Assembly (NCBI GenBank): GCA_900768675.1
Contig: CAAGDT010000112.1
Location: forward strand, 1-6,656
Source: Oscillospiraceae bacterium
GTDB taxonomy: Bacteria > Bacillota > Clostridia > Oscillospirales > Ruminococcaceae
Direction of reading: 5' to 3'
DNA length: 6,656 nt
Shown here: positions 1 through 6,056 of the stretch, one piece after another
How the letters are laid out: every line of letters starts with the position of its first letter
Position numbering within the stretch: position 1 is the stretch's first letter
The notes under the pieces: generated by a model
Told to the model about the DNA's origin: nothing
What the model saw: the letters and a program-made list of their open reading frames with translations, nothing else
The model's database searches: none
Made by a program: the position numbers and the translations under genes

Positions 1-231
1 GGAAAGCCCGCTCCCGATATTTTTCTTAAGGCAGCAGAAAAAGCGGGGGCTTCTCCCGAGGAGTGCGTTATCTTTGAGGACAGTTCAAACGGCGTAAGGG
101 CAGCCCTTGCGGCGGGGATAAAATGCTTCTACATACCGGATATGAAGGAAATTGAGCCTGAGCTTCAGAGCAGGACAATTAAGCTTGCTTCCCTTGATAA
201 GGCAATCGAGATAATAGATAAAATGATATGA
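1..231 (+). CDS. HAD-superfamily hydrolase, beta-phosphoglucomutase-like, C-terminal part (5' end outside window)
   Basis: The frame is open from base 1 and gives 76 residues to a TGA stop. Two late HAD motifs are visible: motif III at the edge (GKPAPDIF, residues 1-8, with the conserved Lys2 and the K-P-x-P-D context) and motif IV (FEDSSNGVRAALAAGI, residues 25-40, with the acidic Glu26-Asp27 pair that helps bind Mg2+). This K-P-x-P-D plus F-E-D-S-x-x-G-x-x-A-A-x-A-A-G pattern is typical of subfamily IA enzymes such as beta-phosphoglucomutase and small sugar-phosphate phosphatases. The nucleophile Asp motif and the cap domain that sets substrate choice lie upstream and are missing, so mutase and phosphatase cannot be told apart. 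Family proteins are usually about 210-220 residues, so roughly two thirds is off the window. It is followed by its own terminator and looks like the last gene of a separate transcription unit. Confidence 0.9.
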   Translation, partial: GKPAPDIFLKAAEKAGASPEECVIFEDSSNGVRAALAAGIKCFYIPDMKEIEPELQSRTIKLASLDKAIEIIDKMI

Positions 232-235
232 CAGT

Positions 236-272
236 ACCGCTTTCGTGAGTTTTTCACGAAGGCGGTTCTTTT
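236..272 (+). terminator. Rho-independent terminator after the HAD gene
   Basis: Bases 236-248 (ACCGCTTTCGTGA) pair with 254-266 (TCACGAAGGCGGT) to form a 13-bp stem with one G-U pair and a 5-nt GTTTT loop. A short T-rich tail (TTCTTTT, 266-272) follows. It starts four bases after the stop codon of the HAD gene, so it should end that transcript before the promoter at 300-328. Confidence 0.9.
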
Positions 273-299
273 CGTTTACAGAAAATCAGCGGTTTTATC

Positions 300-328
300 T
301 TGACTGCAAACGCTAAATGTGATAAAAT
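300..328 (+). promoter_or_regulatory. Sigma-A type promoter with extended -10, driving the tmk-like cluster
   Basis: The -35 box is TTGACT (300-305, five of six matches to TTGACA) and the -10 box is TAAAAT (323-328, five of six matches to TATAAT), separated by exactly 17 nt. TG at 320-321 followed by one base before the -10 gives an extended -10 element. The predicted transcription start is near 334-336, leaving a short leader of about 30 nt. This is the only convincing promoter in the only intergenic gap, so it probably serves the whole gene run from 364 onward. Assigned by pattern alone. Confidence 0.8.
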
Positions 329-347
329 ATAACGGAATAATTGTGTC

Positions 348-354
348 AAGGCGG
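348..354 (+). promoter_or_regulatory. Shine-Dalgarno site for the thymidylate-kinase-like gene
   Basis: AAGGCGG differs from the AAGGAGG consensus at one base and lies 9 nt before the ATG at 364. It supports that start, and no other in-frame start codon with a better site is seen between the promoter and 364. Confidence 0.65.
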
Positions 355-363
355 GTTTAATTT

Positions 364-1020
364 ATGAAAAAGCTTATTGTAATTGAGGGACTTGACGGCT
401 GCGGAAAGTCAACACAGCTGGAAATACTTGAAAAAAGGCTTCCCGATGCGCATTTTATCACCTTTCCCTACTATAATACAAACAGCGGCAGAATCGTAAG
501 CGACTATCTGAGCGGCGCATTTAACGAGGACAATCCCGAGGTAAGCGCCTACTCAGCAAGCGCAATTTACGCCGTTGACCGCTACACAAGCTATAAAACC
601 CACTGGGGAGCGCTTTACGAAAGCGGTTCTCCCGTAATTTCGGCAAGATATACCTCCTCCAACGCAATCTACCAGATGACAAAGCTAAGTAAGGACAAGT
701 GGGAAGGGTATCTTGACTGGCTTTTTGACTTTGAGTACAGCAAGCTGGGTATGCCGAAGCCTGACAGGACAATTTTTCTGGATATGCCCATAGAGGTTTC
801 GCAGAAGCTGCTTTCCAAGCGCTACGGCGGGGACGAAAGCAAGAAGGATATACACGAAAGAGATACGGCTTTCCTTTCCGCCTGCCGCAGCGCCGCTTTG
901 TATACTGCGGAAAAGTGCGGCTGGAACATAGTTAAGTGCAGCGAAAATGGCAAGCCGAGAACAATAGAGGAGATAAACGAGGAGCTTTTTGCCCTCATAA
1001 AGGAAACAACAAATGCTTGA
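364..1020 (+). CDS. tmk: Thymidylate kinase-like protein (dTMP kinase family, P-loop NMP kinase) with altered DRY motif
   Basis: A cytoplasmic P-loop kinase of 218 residues, the usual length for dTMP kinase, which makes dTDP from dTMP and ATP. Visible parts in order: Walker A G9-LDGC-GKST (9-17) with the substrate-side Asp11; FPYY (34-37); DR at 72-73; a substrate-site block ARYTSSNAIY (94-103) keeping Arg95, Tyr96, Asn100 and Tyr103; PKPDRTIFLD (131-140) in the strand before the lid; and a basic lid region around 152-167. The P-loop lacks the Arg of type I enzymes and the lid carries the basic residues, so it looks type II. Oddities: the first residue of the DR(Y/H) motif is Ala94, not Asp, and the FPxR-type Arg is Tyr36. 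These could mean a paralog with another nucleotide substrate. The fold assignment is sure, dTMP as substrate less so. The 3' end overlaps the next gene by 8 nt. Confidence 0.85.
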   Translation: MKKLIVIEGLDGCGKSTQLEILEKRLPDAHFITFPYYNTNSGRIVSDYLSGAFNEDNPEVSAYSASAIYAVDRYTSYKTHWGALYESGSPVISARYTSSNAIYQMTKLSKDKWEGYLDWLFDFEYSKLGMPKPDRTIFLDMPIEVSQKLLSKRYGGDESKKDIHERDTAFLSACRSAALYTAEKCGWNIVKCSENGKPRTIEEINEELFALIKETTNA

Positions 1021-1885
1021 ATTCAGGGATATTGAGCTTTCAGATAAGGAATGGATTGACCCTCTGCTGAAAAAATCGGATTTCAGAGGGTGCGAGTACA
1101 CCTTTGGAAACAACTACTGCTGGCGGCAGATTTACGGAATAAAAATTGCAAGATTCAAGGACTTTTATATAGTAAAATCCGAGGAGGGCTTCTTCTTCCC
1201 CGCAGGAAGCGGCGATATTGCAGAGGTGCTTTCGGAAATGAAAAGCTACTGCACAAAAAACAACATTCCCTTCATAATTTCCTCCTGCGGAAAGCTTCAG
1301 ATGCTTACAGTTTCGGAAATGTACGGAAAAGGGGCGGAGATAAGCACAAACCCCGATTTCTATGACTACATTTACAGCTACGAGGACCTTACAGAGCTTA
1401 AGGGCAAAAAATATCACGGAAAAAGAAACCATATCGCAAGATTTTCCGAGAACGACTGGAGCTACGAGGAGATTACTCCCGAAAATATCGGGGAATGTGC
1501 ACAAATGAACGAGGAATGGTGCAGAAGAAACGACTGCGTTAACAATCTTGGGATAATGGACGAGTCCTGCGCTGTAAGAACGGGGCTTAAGAATTTTTGG
1601 CAGTTAGGCTATATCGGCGGGCTTATCCGTGTGAACGGGAAAATACAGGCGTTCACATTCGGCGAACCTGTGAACAGCGACACCTTTGTTGTTCACGTTG
1701 AAAAGGCGTTTACCGATTATCAGGGCGCTTACCCTATGATAAACAGGCAGTTCCTTTTAAACTCCGTCCACGGCTACAGGTATATAAACCGTGAGGAGGA
1801 TATGGGGGAAGAGAATTTACGAAAAGCAAAGCAGTCCTACTACCCCTGCTTTATGGAAGAAAAGTTCAGAATAACTATAAAATAA
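1013..1885 (+). CDS. DUF2156 (PF09924) protein, stand-alone relative of the MprF synthase domain
   Basis: The 290 residues have no signal peptide or membrane segment, so the protein is probably cytoplasmic. I recognise the DUF2156 pattern: LKGKKYHGKRNHIARF (129-144), GGLIRVNGKIQAFTFGE (202-218), HVEKAFTDYQGAYPMINRQF (228-247) and YINREEDMGEENLRKAKQSY (257-276). The family is the soluble C-terminal half of MprF, which uses aminoacyl-tRNA to modify phosphatidylglycerol and has two tandem GNAT-like folds. Here the membrane flippase half is absent, and the role of such stand-alone proteins in Firmicutes is not settled. An acyl- or aminoacyl-transferase is a reasonable inference, the acceptor is unknown. 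The ATG at 1013 has TAAAGGA (998-1004) 8 nt upstream and overlaps the kinase gene by 8 nt, so the two are likely translated together. The DJ-1 gene follows after 12 nt. Confidence 0.88.
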   Translation: MLEFRDIELSDKEWIDPLLKKSDFRGCEYTFGNNYCWRQIYGIKIARFKDFYIVKSEEGFFFPAGSGDIAEVLSEMKSYCTKNNIPFIISSCGKLQMLTVSEMYGKGAEISTNPDFYDYIYSYEDLTELKGKKYHGKRNHIARFSENDWSYEEITPENIGECAQMNEEWCRRNDCVNNLGIMDESCAVRTGLKNFWQLGYIGGLIRVNGKIQAFTFGEPVNSDTFVVHVEKAFTDYQGAYPMINRQFLLNSVHGYRYINREEDMGEENLRKAKQSYYPCFMEEKFRITIK

Positions 1886-1897
1886 GGAGAAATTACT

Positions 1898-2440
1898 ATG
1901 GTATACGTTTTTCTTGCAAACGGCTTTGAGGAAACTGAGGCAATTGCCCCTATCGACATTTTAAGGCGCTGCGGGCTTGATGTGGTGACAGTCGGCATAG
2001 GCGAGGAGGTTATTACAGGCTCCCACGGGATTTCGGTTATCCCCGATATAACCGAGGTTGACTTTGCGCCCAGCGAGGACATTGATATGATTGTTCTTCC
2101 CGGCGGTATGCCAGGAACACTTAACCTTGAAAAGAGCAGAACTGTGCAGGACGCAATCGACTACTGCACCGAAAAGGACAAGTACATCGGCGCTATCTGC
2201 GCTGCTCCCTCGGTTTTAGGAAAGAAGAATCTGCTCACCGGCAAAAAGGCTACCTGCTTCCCCGGCTTCGAGGACTTTCTTCTTGGTGCAGAATTTACAG
2301 GAGCGCCGGTTGAGGCTGACGGGAAGATAATTACCGCAAGAGGCGCAGGTGTTGCGGTGGAATTCGGGCTTAAGCTTGCAGAGGTACTTAAGGGAAAGGC
2401 GGCTTCCGATAAGGTAAGAGCCGCTATGCGCTGTATATGA
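1898..2440 (+). CDS. DJ-1/PfpI (ThiJ/YajL) family protein
   Basis: The 180 residues span a complete DJ-1/PfpI domain of the usual size. The nucleophile elbow is IGAICAAPSVLG (97-108) with Cys101, equivalent to Cys106 of human DJ-1. The partner acid is Glu14 in GFEETEAIAPID (9-20), equivalent to Glu18 of DJ-1. The LPGG turn (67-70) supplies the oxyanion side. The position of DJ-1 His126 is Phe121, as in YajL-type proteins, so a protease triad is not evident. Members are linked to glyoxalase/deglycase activity, chaperoning and oxidative-stress protection, some of it disputed, and the substrate cannot be read from sequence. The start is fixed by AAGGAGA (1884-1890) 7 nt before ATG. The stop overlaps the next start as ATGA. 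Confidence 0.93.
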   Translation: MVYVFLANGFEETEAIAPIDILRRCGLDVVTVGIGEEVITGSHGISVIPDITEVDFAPSEDIDMIVLPGGMPGTLNLEKSRTVQDAIDYCTEKDKYIGAICAAPSVLGKKNLLTGKKATCFPGFEDFLLGAEFTGAPVEADGKIITARGAGVAVEFGLKLAEVLKGKAASDKVRAAMRCI

Positions 2441-3024
2441 CAGAGCAGGAAATTTCCGCCGCTAAGAAGGCTCTCAGAAAGGAGCTTATGCTCCGCAGGC
2501 GGAATATGGATAAAAATTACAAGGAATTTCTTGACGAAAAAATATATACTATTCTTAAGAGCAGTACTGCCGTAAAAAAAGCGGAGGTTATACTTACCTA
2601 CGCTTCCTCGCCGATTGAGGTTGACACAAGGCGGCTTATAACCTTTGCCCTTTCCGAGGGCAAAACCGTTGCAGTTCCTAAGTGCGAGGGGAAGAATATG
2701 CGGTTTCTTGCTATAAAAAGCCTGTCTGACCTTGTTACAGGCAGTCACGGAGTTGAGGAACCCATTAGCGGCGAGGAAATAACCGACTTTTCCCGCTCGG
2801 TCTGCATCACCCCTGCCCTGCGCTTTGATGAAAAGGGATACAGGCTTGGCTACGGCGGAGGGTTTTACGACAGGTTTCTGAGGGACTACAACGGTACTGC
2901 TATCGGGATTTGTTATGAAGAATTCTGCGGCAGTGTTCCCCTTGGCGAATTTGATATAAGCTTAGAAACGGTTATTACCGAAAAGGGATTTTTCTGCGGA
3001 AAGGAAGATTTTTGTGGAAGATAA
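2437..3024 (+). CDS. fau: 5-formyltetrahydrofolate cyclo-ligase (5,10-methenyl-THF synthetase)
   Basis: This enzyme converts 5-formyl-THF to 5,10-methenyl-THF with ATP, returning stored or inhibitory folate to the one-carbon pool in the cytoplasm. The 195 residues match the family's usual size. Signatures are a Lys/Arg-rich first helix with KKALRKELMLRRRNM (10-24), SPIEVDT (58-64) with the conserved E-x-x-T, GVEEP (105-109), and the hallmark ITPALRFDEKGYRLGYGGGF (124-143) followed by YDRF, which forms the nucleotide/phosphate loop. There is no good Shine-Dalgarno site close to ATG 2437. The nearest purine run (2411-2420) is too far away, so translation probably depends on coupling through the 4-nt ATGA overlap with the DJ-1 gene. 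The folate link to dTMP synthesis is a loose theme shared with the kinase at 364. The 3' end overlaps mltG by 11 nt. Confidence 0.93.
   Translation: MTEQEISAAKKALRKELMLRRRNMDKNYKEFLDEKIYTILKSSTAVKKAEVILTYASSPIEVDTRRLITFALSEGKTVAVPKCEGKNMRFLAIKSLSDLVTGSHGVEEPISGEEITDFSRSVCITPALRFDEKGYRLGYGGGFYDRFLRDYNGTAIGICYEEFCGSVPLGEFDISLETVITEKGFFCGKEDFCGR
3001..3007 (+). promoter_or_regulatory. Shine-Dalgarno site deciding the GTG start of mltG
   Basis: AAGGAAG lies inside the end of the cyclo-ligase gene, 6 nt before GTG 3014. No in-frame ATG with a comparable site exists nearby, so GTG 3014 is taken as the start. Confidence 0.75.
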
Positions 3025-4819
3025 GGAATACAACGATATAGAAAGCCTTGCCGCATACCTACATAGCGGCAAATTCGATAAAGAGGGGGAAGAAGGCTCC
3101 GCAAGCGGTGAAAACGCTTCTCCCCGCAGGGATACCGTTGAAGACGTTCTTTTCTCAATCGAGAGCAAGAAGCGTAGCAGAAGCTCTGCGCCTGCTGTCA
3201 GAGAAAGAAGCGCAGACGGGGAAATTCCGGAAAAGCAGGAAAAAAAGGAACTGCCCAAAAGGAACGAAAAGCCCGCTTCGGAGATTAAGGACGAGCCGAA
3301 AAGACAGGAAAAGCGGGAAACTAAACCGGCGAAGCCTGCCGGGAAGGGAAAGCAAAGACAGAAATCCCCGGTTTCAAGCCTTTCCGAGGCTATCGGCGAA
3401 GCTCCCGACTACTCGGATATGCCTGCGGGAAAGGCTGTTATGCCCGAAGAAGAGCCTGAGGATTACGATGATGTTCAGGAATACGGCGAGGATGAACATT
3501 TCGACGATACCGCAACCCGCACAATGACCGCTGTCGGACGGGAAAGAACAGCTAAGGAGGAAGAGGAGGAGGAAGATTCTCCCCAGAGCCGTGCTGAAAG
3601 ACGGAGAATAAGGGAAATGCGTGCCCGCTATGAAAGACAGCGCCAGCGCTCAAGAACCTTTGCCTATATCCTTCTTGGCATTTTCCTTTCTGTTATAATC
3701 GTAGGTGCAGCGGCATTCGCTTCAACCTATATTGTAACCTGGAGCCTTGACCTTACGGGTATTGCGGCTACGGAATTCAAGCTTGATATTGAAATTCCGC
3801 AGAACGCCGACCTTGATACCGTTACAGCTATTCTTGCAGAAAACAATATTATAAAATCCCCGAAATTCTTTAAGGAATTTGCAAAGTTCACCGGAAAGGA
3901 CAGCGATTTCCTGCCCGGAACCTATACTATAAGCTCAACTATGTCCTACAGCACCCTGCTCCACGAAATAAGGACGAAAAAGACGGAGCAGAAAACTATT
4001 ACCTTAAGAATTGTTGAGGGCATGACCGCAAAGGATATAGGAGAGCTGCTTGAAGAAAATAACGTCTGCTTTGCGGAGGATTTTGAGCAGTTCTACAAAA
4101 AAGTGCAGAACAACTACGACTTTGAGCGCAGAGTTAAGGAAAGCTCCCTTAAGTTCAACCAGCTTGAGGGCTACCTCTTCCCCGATACCTACGATTTCTA
4201 CGTTATAAACGCTATGGAGGAGGGAGCTAAGGCTACCGACGATATGACGCAGGAGGAAGCCGAGCAGAAAATGCACGAGGACTCCCTTGAAAACGCAGAG
4301 GAAGCCGCAAGGAAGATGTACTCAAACTTCAACGACAAGATGACCCGTGAAATGTACAAGAAGATGGGCGAGATGAATATGACTCTCGACGAGATTATCG
4401 CCCTTGCCTCAATGGTACAGAAGGAAGCGGCAAGCGTAGAGGATATGGAGCTTGTTGCAAGCGTATTCTTAAACAGAATAAGAAATTCCGAGGAATTCCC
4501 CTATCTCCAGTCGGACGTTACAGTGCTTTACGTTGAAAACGATATAAAGCCCTATATTACAGGCACAGACGCGGCAAAATCCCGTATCTACGACGCATAC
4601 AACACATACGTCCGCAAGGGTATTCCTGCGGGAGCAATCTGCAACCCGGGACTTGACGCTATAAAGGCGGTAATTTACGCTCCCTATACCGATTACTACT
4701 ATTTCTGTGCAAACGAGGAAACAGGCGAGGTTTACTACGCAAAGACCCACGATGAGCACGAGCAGAACCTTATTCTTGCTCAGATTTCCACCACAGAGGG
4801 AGGAACTACCATTGAATAA
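3014..4819 (+). CDS. mltG: Endolytic murein transglycosylase MltG (YceG-like), with long cytoplasmic N-terminal extension
   Basis: MltG cuts nascent peptidoglycan strands at the outer face of the membrane and releases them from the synthases. The 601 residues divide into: 1-213, a charged, low-complexity region rich in Lys, Glu, Arg and Pro, predicted disordered and cytoplasmic, ending in an acidic run (182-188) and a basic stretch (193-213); 215-241, one membrane helix; then the extracytoplasmic YceG domain with RIVEGMTAKDIG (332-343), EGYLFPDTYDF (385-395), the catalytic block LASMVQKEA (464-472), VASVFLNRIR (481-490), LQSDVTVLY (498-506) and YNTYVRKGIPAGAICNPG (529-546). Glu471 aligns with the catalytic Glu218 of E. 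coli MltG. An acidic stretch at about 402-430 lies between FPDTY and the helix before the catalytic block and looks like an insert. E. coli MltG has 340 residues, so most extra length is N-terminal. GTG start, overlapping both neighbours. Confidence 0.95.
   Translation: MEDKEYNDIESLAAYLHSGKFDKEGEEGSASGENASPRRDTVEDVLFSIESKKRSRSSAPAVRERSADGEIPEKQEKKELPKRNEKPASEIKDEPKRQEKRETKPAKPAGKGKQRQKSPVSSLSEAIGEAPDYSDMPAGKAVMPEEEPEDYDDVQEYGEDEHFDDTATRTMTAVGRERTAKEEEEEEDSPQSRAERRRIREMRARYERQRQRSRTFAYILLGIFLSVIIVGAAAFASTYIVTWSLDLTGIAATEFKLDIEIPQNADLDTVTAILAENNIIKSPKFFKEFAKFTGKDSDFLPGTYTISSTMSYSTLLHEIRTKKTEQKTITLRIVEGMTAKDIGELLEENNVCFAEDFEQFYKKVQNNYDFERRVKESSLKFNQLEGYLFPDTYDFYVINAMEEGAKATDDMTQEEAEQKMHEDSLENAEEAARKMYSNFNDKMTREMYKKMGEMNMTLDEIIALASMVQKEAASVEDMELVASVFLNRIRNSEEFPYLQSDVTVLYVENDIKPYITGTDAAKSRIYDAYNTYVRKGIPAGAICNPGLDAIKAVIYAPYTDYYYFCANEETGEVYYAKTHDEHEQNLILAQISTTEGGTTIE
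4798..4804 (+). promoter_or_regulatory. Shine-Dalgarno site deciding the TTG start of the U32 gene
   Basis: GGGAGGA sits in the last codons of mltG, 7 nt before TTG 4812. The same frame stays open upstream to an ATG at 4707, but the residues from there to 4812 read as mltG in another frame and have no family similarity. TTG 4812 puts the conserved ELLSPAG motif at residues 6-12, as expected for U32 proteins. Confidence 0.8.
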
Positions 4820-6056
4820 CAAAGCGGAGCTTCTCTCCCCTGCGGGAGATTACGAATGTCTTGAAGCGGCAGTTGACTACGGCTGCGACGCTGTATATCT
4901 GGGCGGAACAAGCTTCGGAATGAGGGCAACCCCGAAAAACTTCGATATGGAGGGCTTACAGAAGGCGGTAAGCTACGCCCATGAACGAGGGGTCAAGGTT
5001 TATCTTACCTGCAACACCGTTCCCACAAACGACGAGGCGGAGCAGTTTCCCGATTTTATTGCAGAAGCGCAAAAAACCGGAATTGACGCAGTTATTGCCG
5101 CAGATATAGGCGTTATGGCTATGGTGCGGAAGTTCGCCCCGGGACTTGATATACACGCTTCAACTCAGGTGGGCATAATGAACCACGAAACCGCCAAGGA
5201 GCTTTACCGACTGGGTGCAAACAGGATTGTGCTTGCAAGAGAGGTAAGCCTTTCCGAAATTGCAAAAATACGAAAGAATATCCCCTCGGATATGGAAATT
5301 GAGGCTTTTGTTCACGGGGCGATGTGCGTTTCCTTTTCGGGCAGGTGCCTGCTCTCCAAATATCTTGTAAACCGTGACGCAAACAGAGGGGCATGTGCGC
5401 AGCCCTGCCGCTGGAAATACTTTATAACCGAGGAAAAGCGGCAAGGTCAGAACTACGAAATAACCGAGGACGACAGAGGCACCTACATACTCAATGCAAA
5501 GGACCTCTGTATGATTGAGCATATAGATGACCTGCTTGAAGCGGGGGTTACAAGCCTTAAAATCGAAGGCAGAGCCAAATCCTCCTACTACGTTGCAACC
5601 GTTACAAACGCATACAGAAAGGCGCTGGACTGCGCCTACAAGGGCGAAAAGCCGCCACGGTGGGTACTTGACGAGGTTTACAAGGTAAGCCACAGAAGAT
5701 ACTGCACAGGCTTCTTCTACAATCACGAGGACGCCGACCAGTACTATGAGGACAGCGGCTATTTCAGGGAGTACGACTTCTGCGGAGTTATCAACGGCTA
5801 TGAAAACGGGGTTCTTGATATTACTCAGCGGAACTATTTTACCCTTGACGACCCGCTGGAAATACTGCCCCCAAAGGGAGAGCCGGTTGCTTTTAACCCG
5901 CAGGAAATGTATAACTTAAAGGGCGAAAGTGTGCGGATTGCAAACCATGCAACCGAACAGCTGAAAATCCCCTACCCTGCCGCTTTCCCGAAAAACTCCA
6001 TAATCAGAAAGCCCTCACCCGACCGTGAAACCGATACGGGAAAGGAACTATGCTGA
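4812..6056 (+). CDS. trhP: U32-family protein, probable tRNA uridine-34 hydroxylase subunit/enzyme TrhP (YegQ/YrrO-like)
   Basis: From TTG 4812 the product has 414 residues. The U32 signature spans EAFVHGAMCVSFSGRCLLS (164-182) and is complete. N-terminal ELLSPAG (6-12) and central GTYILNAKDL, SLKIEGRAKSSYY and HRRYCTGF all match the YegQ group. Four cysteines, Cys172, Cys179, Cys195 and Cys199 (the last two in GACAQPC), are placed as the iron-sulfur ligands proposed for this family. Although named peptidases, YegQ-type proteins are TrhP, which makes 5-hydroxyuridine at the wobble position of certain tRNAs using prephenate. The length favours this over RlhA, the 23S rRNA C2501 enzyme, which is over 600 residues. 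In Bacillus subtilis yrrN/yrrO (trhP1/trhP2) also lie just downstream of mltG (yrrL), so the context agrees. B. subtilis has two copies; only one is seen here. It overlaps mltG by 8 nt. Confidence 0.85.
   Translation: MNNKAELLSPAGDYECLEAAVDYGCDAVYLGGTSFGMRATPKNFDMEGLQKAVSYAHERGVKVYLTCNTVPTNDEAEQFPDFIAEAQKTGIDAVIAADIGVMAMVRKFAPGLDIHASTQVGIMNHETAKELYRLGANRIVLAREVSLSEIAKIRKNIPSDMEIEAFVHGAMCVSFSGRCLLSKYLVNRDANRGACAQPCRWKYFITEEKRQGQNYEITEDDRGTYILNAKDLCMIEHIDDLLEAGVTSLKIEGRAKSSYYVATVTNAYRKALDCAYKGEKPPRWVLDEVYKVSHRRYCTGFFYNHEDADQYYEDSGYFREYDFCGVINGYENGVLDITQRNYFTLDDPLEILPPKGEPVAFNPQEMYNLKGESVRIANHATEQLKIPYPAAFPKNSIIRKPSPDRETDTGKELC
6041..6047 (+). promoter_or_regulatory. Shine-Dalgarno site for rsmA
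   Basis: AAAGGAA lies inside the end of the U32 gene. It is 8 nt before ATG 6056 but only 2 nt before the in-frame ATG at 6050, so 6056 is the better start. Confidence 0.6.

Noticed and set aside
288..314. Imperfect inverted repeat AGCGGTTT / AAACGCT around the -35 box, a possible operator
   Set aside because: The arms are 7-8 nt with one bulged base and a 12-nt spacer, which is well within chance. No known operator is matched, so it is not listed as a feature.
329..363. Possible riboswitch or attenuator in the leader of the tmk-like gene
   Set aside because: The predicted leader is only about 30 nt and shows no stem or T-run, too short for any known riboswitch.
685..1113. Minus-strand open frame (142 codons) opposite the kinase/DUF2156 junction, and similar ones at 1040-1504 and 5160-5726
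   Set aside because: All lie fully opposite well-supported genes, with no family motif and no promoter or terminator of their own that I can see.
2161..2748. Long minus-strand open frame (195 codons) opposite the DJ-1 and cyclo-ligase genes
   Set aside because: It is antisense to two clear family members, crosses their junction, has low-complexity composition and no recognisable motif. It is a by-product of codon bias.
3048..3527. Plus-strand open frame (159 codons) in another frame of the mltG N-terminal region
   Set aside because: The region is low in complexity and rich in Lys/Arg codons, which keeps several frames open. The mltG frame has the strong SD site and runs into the membrane and catalytic domains.
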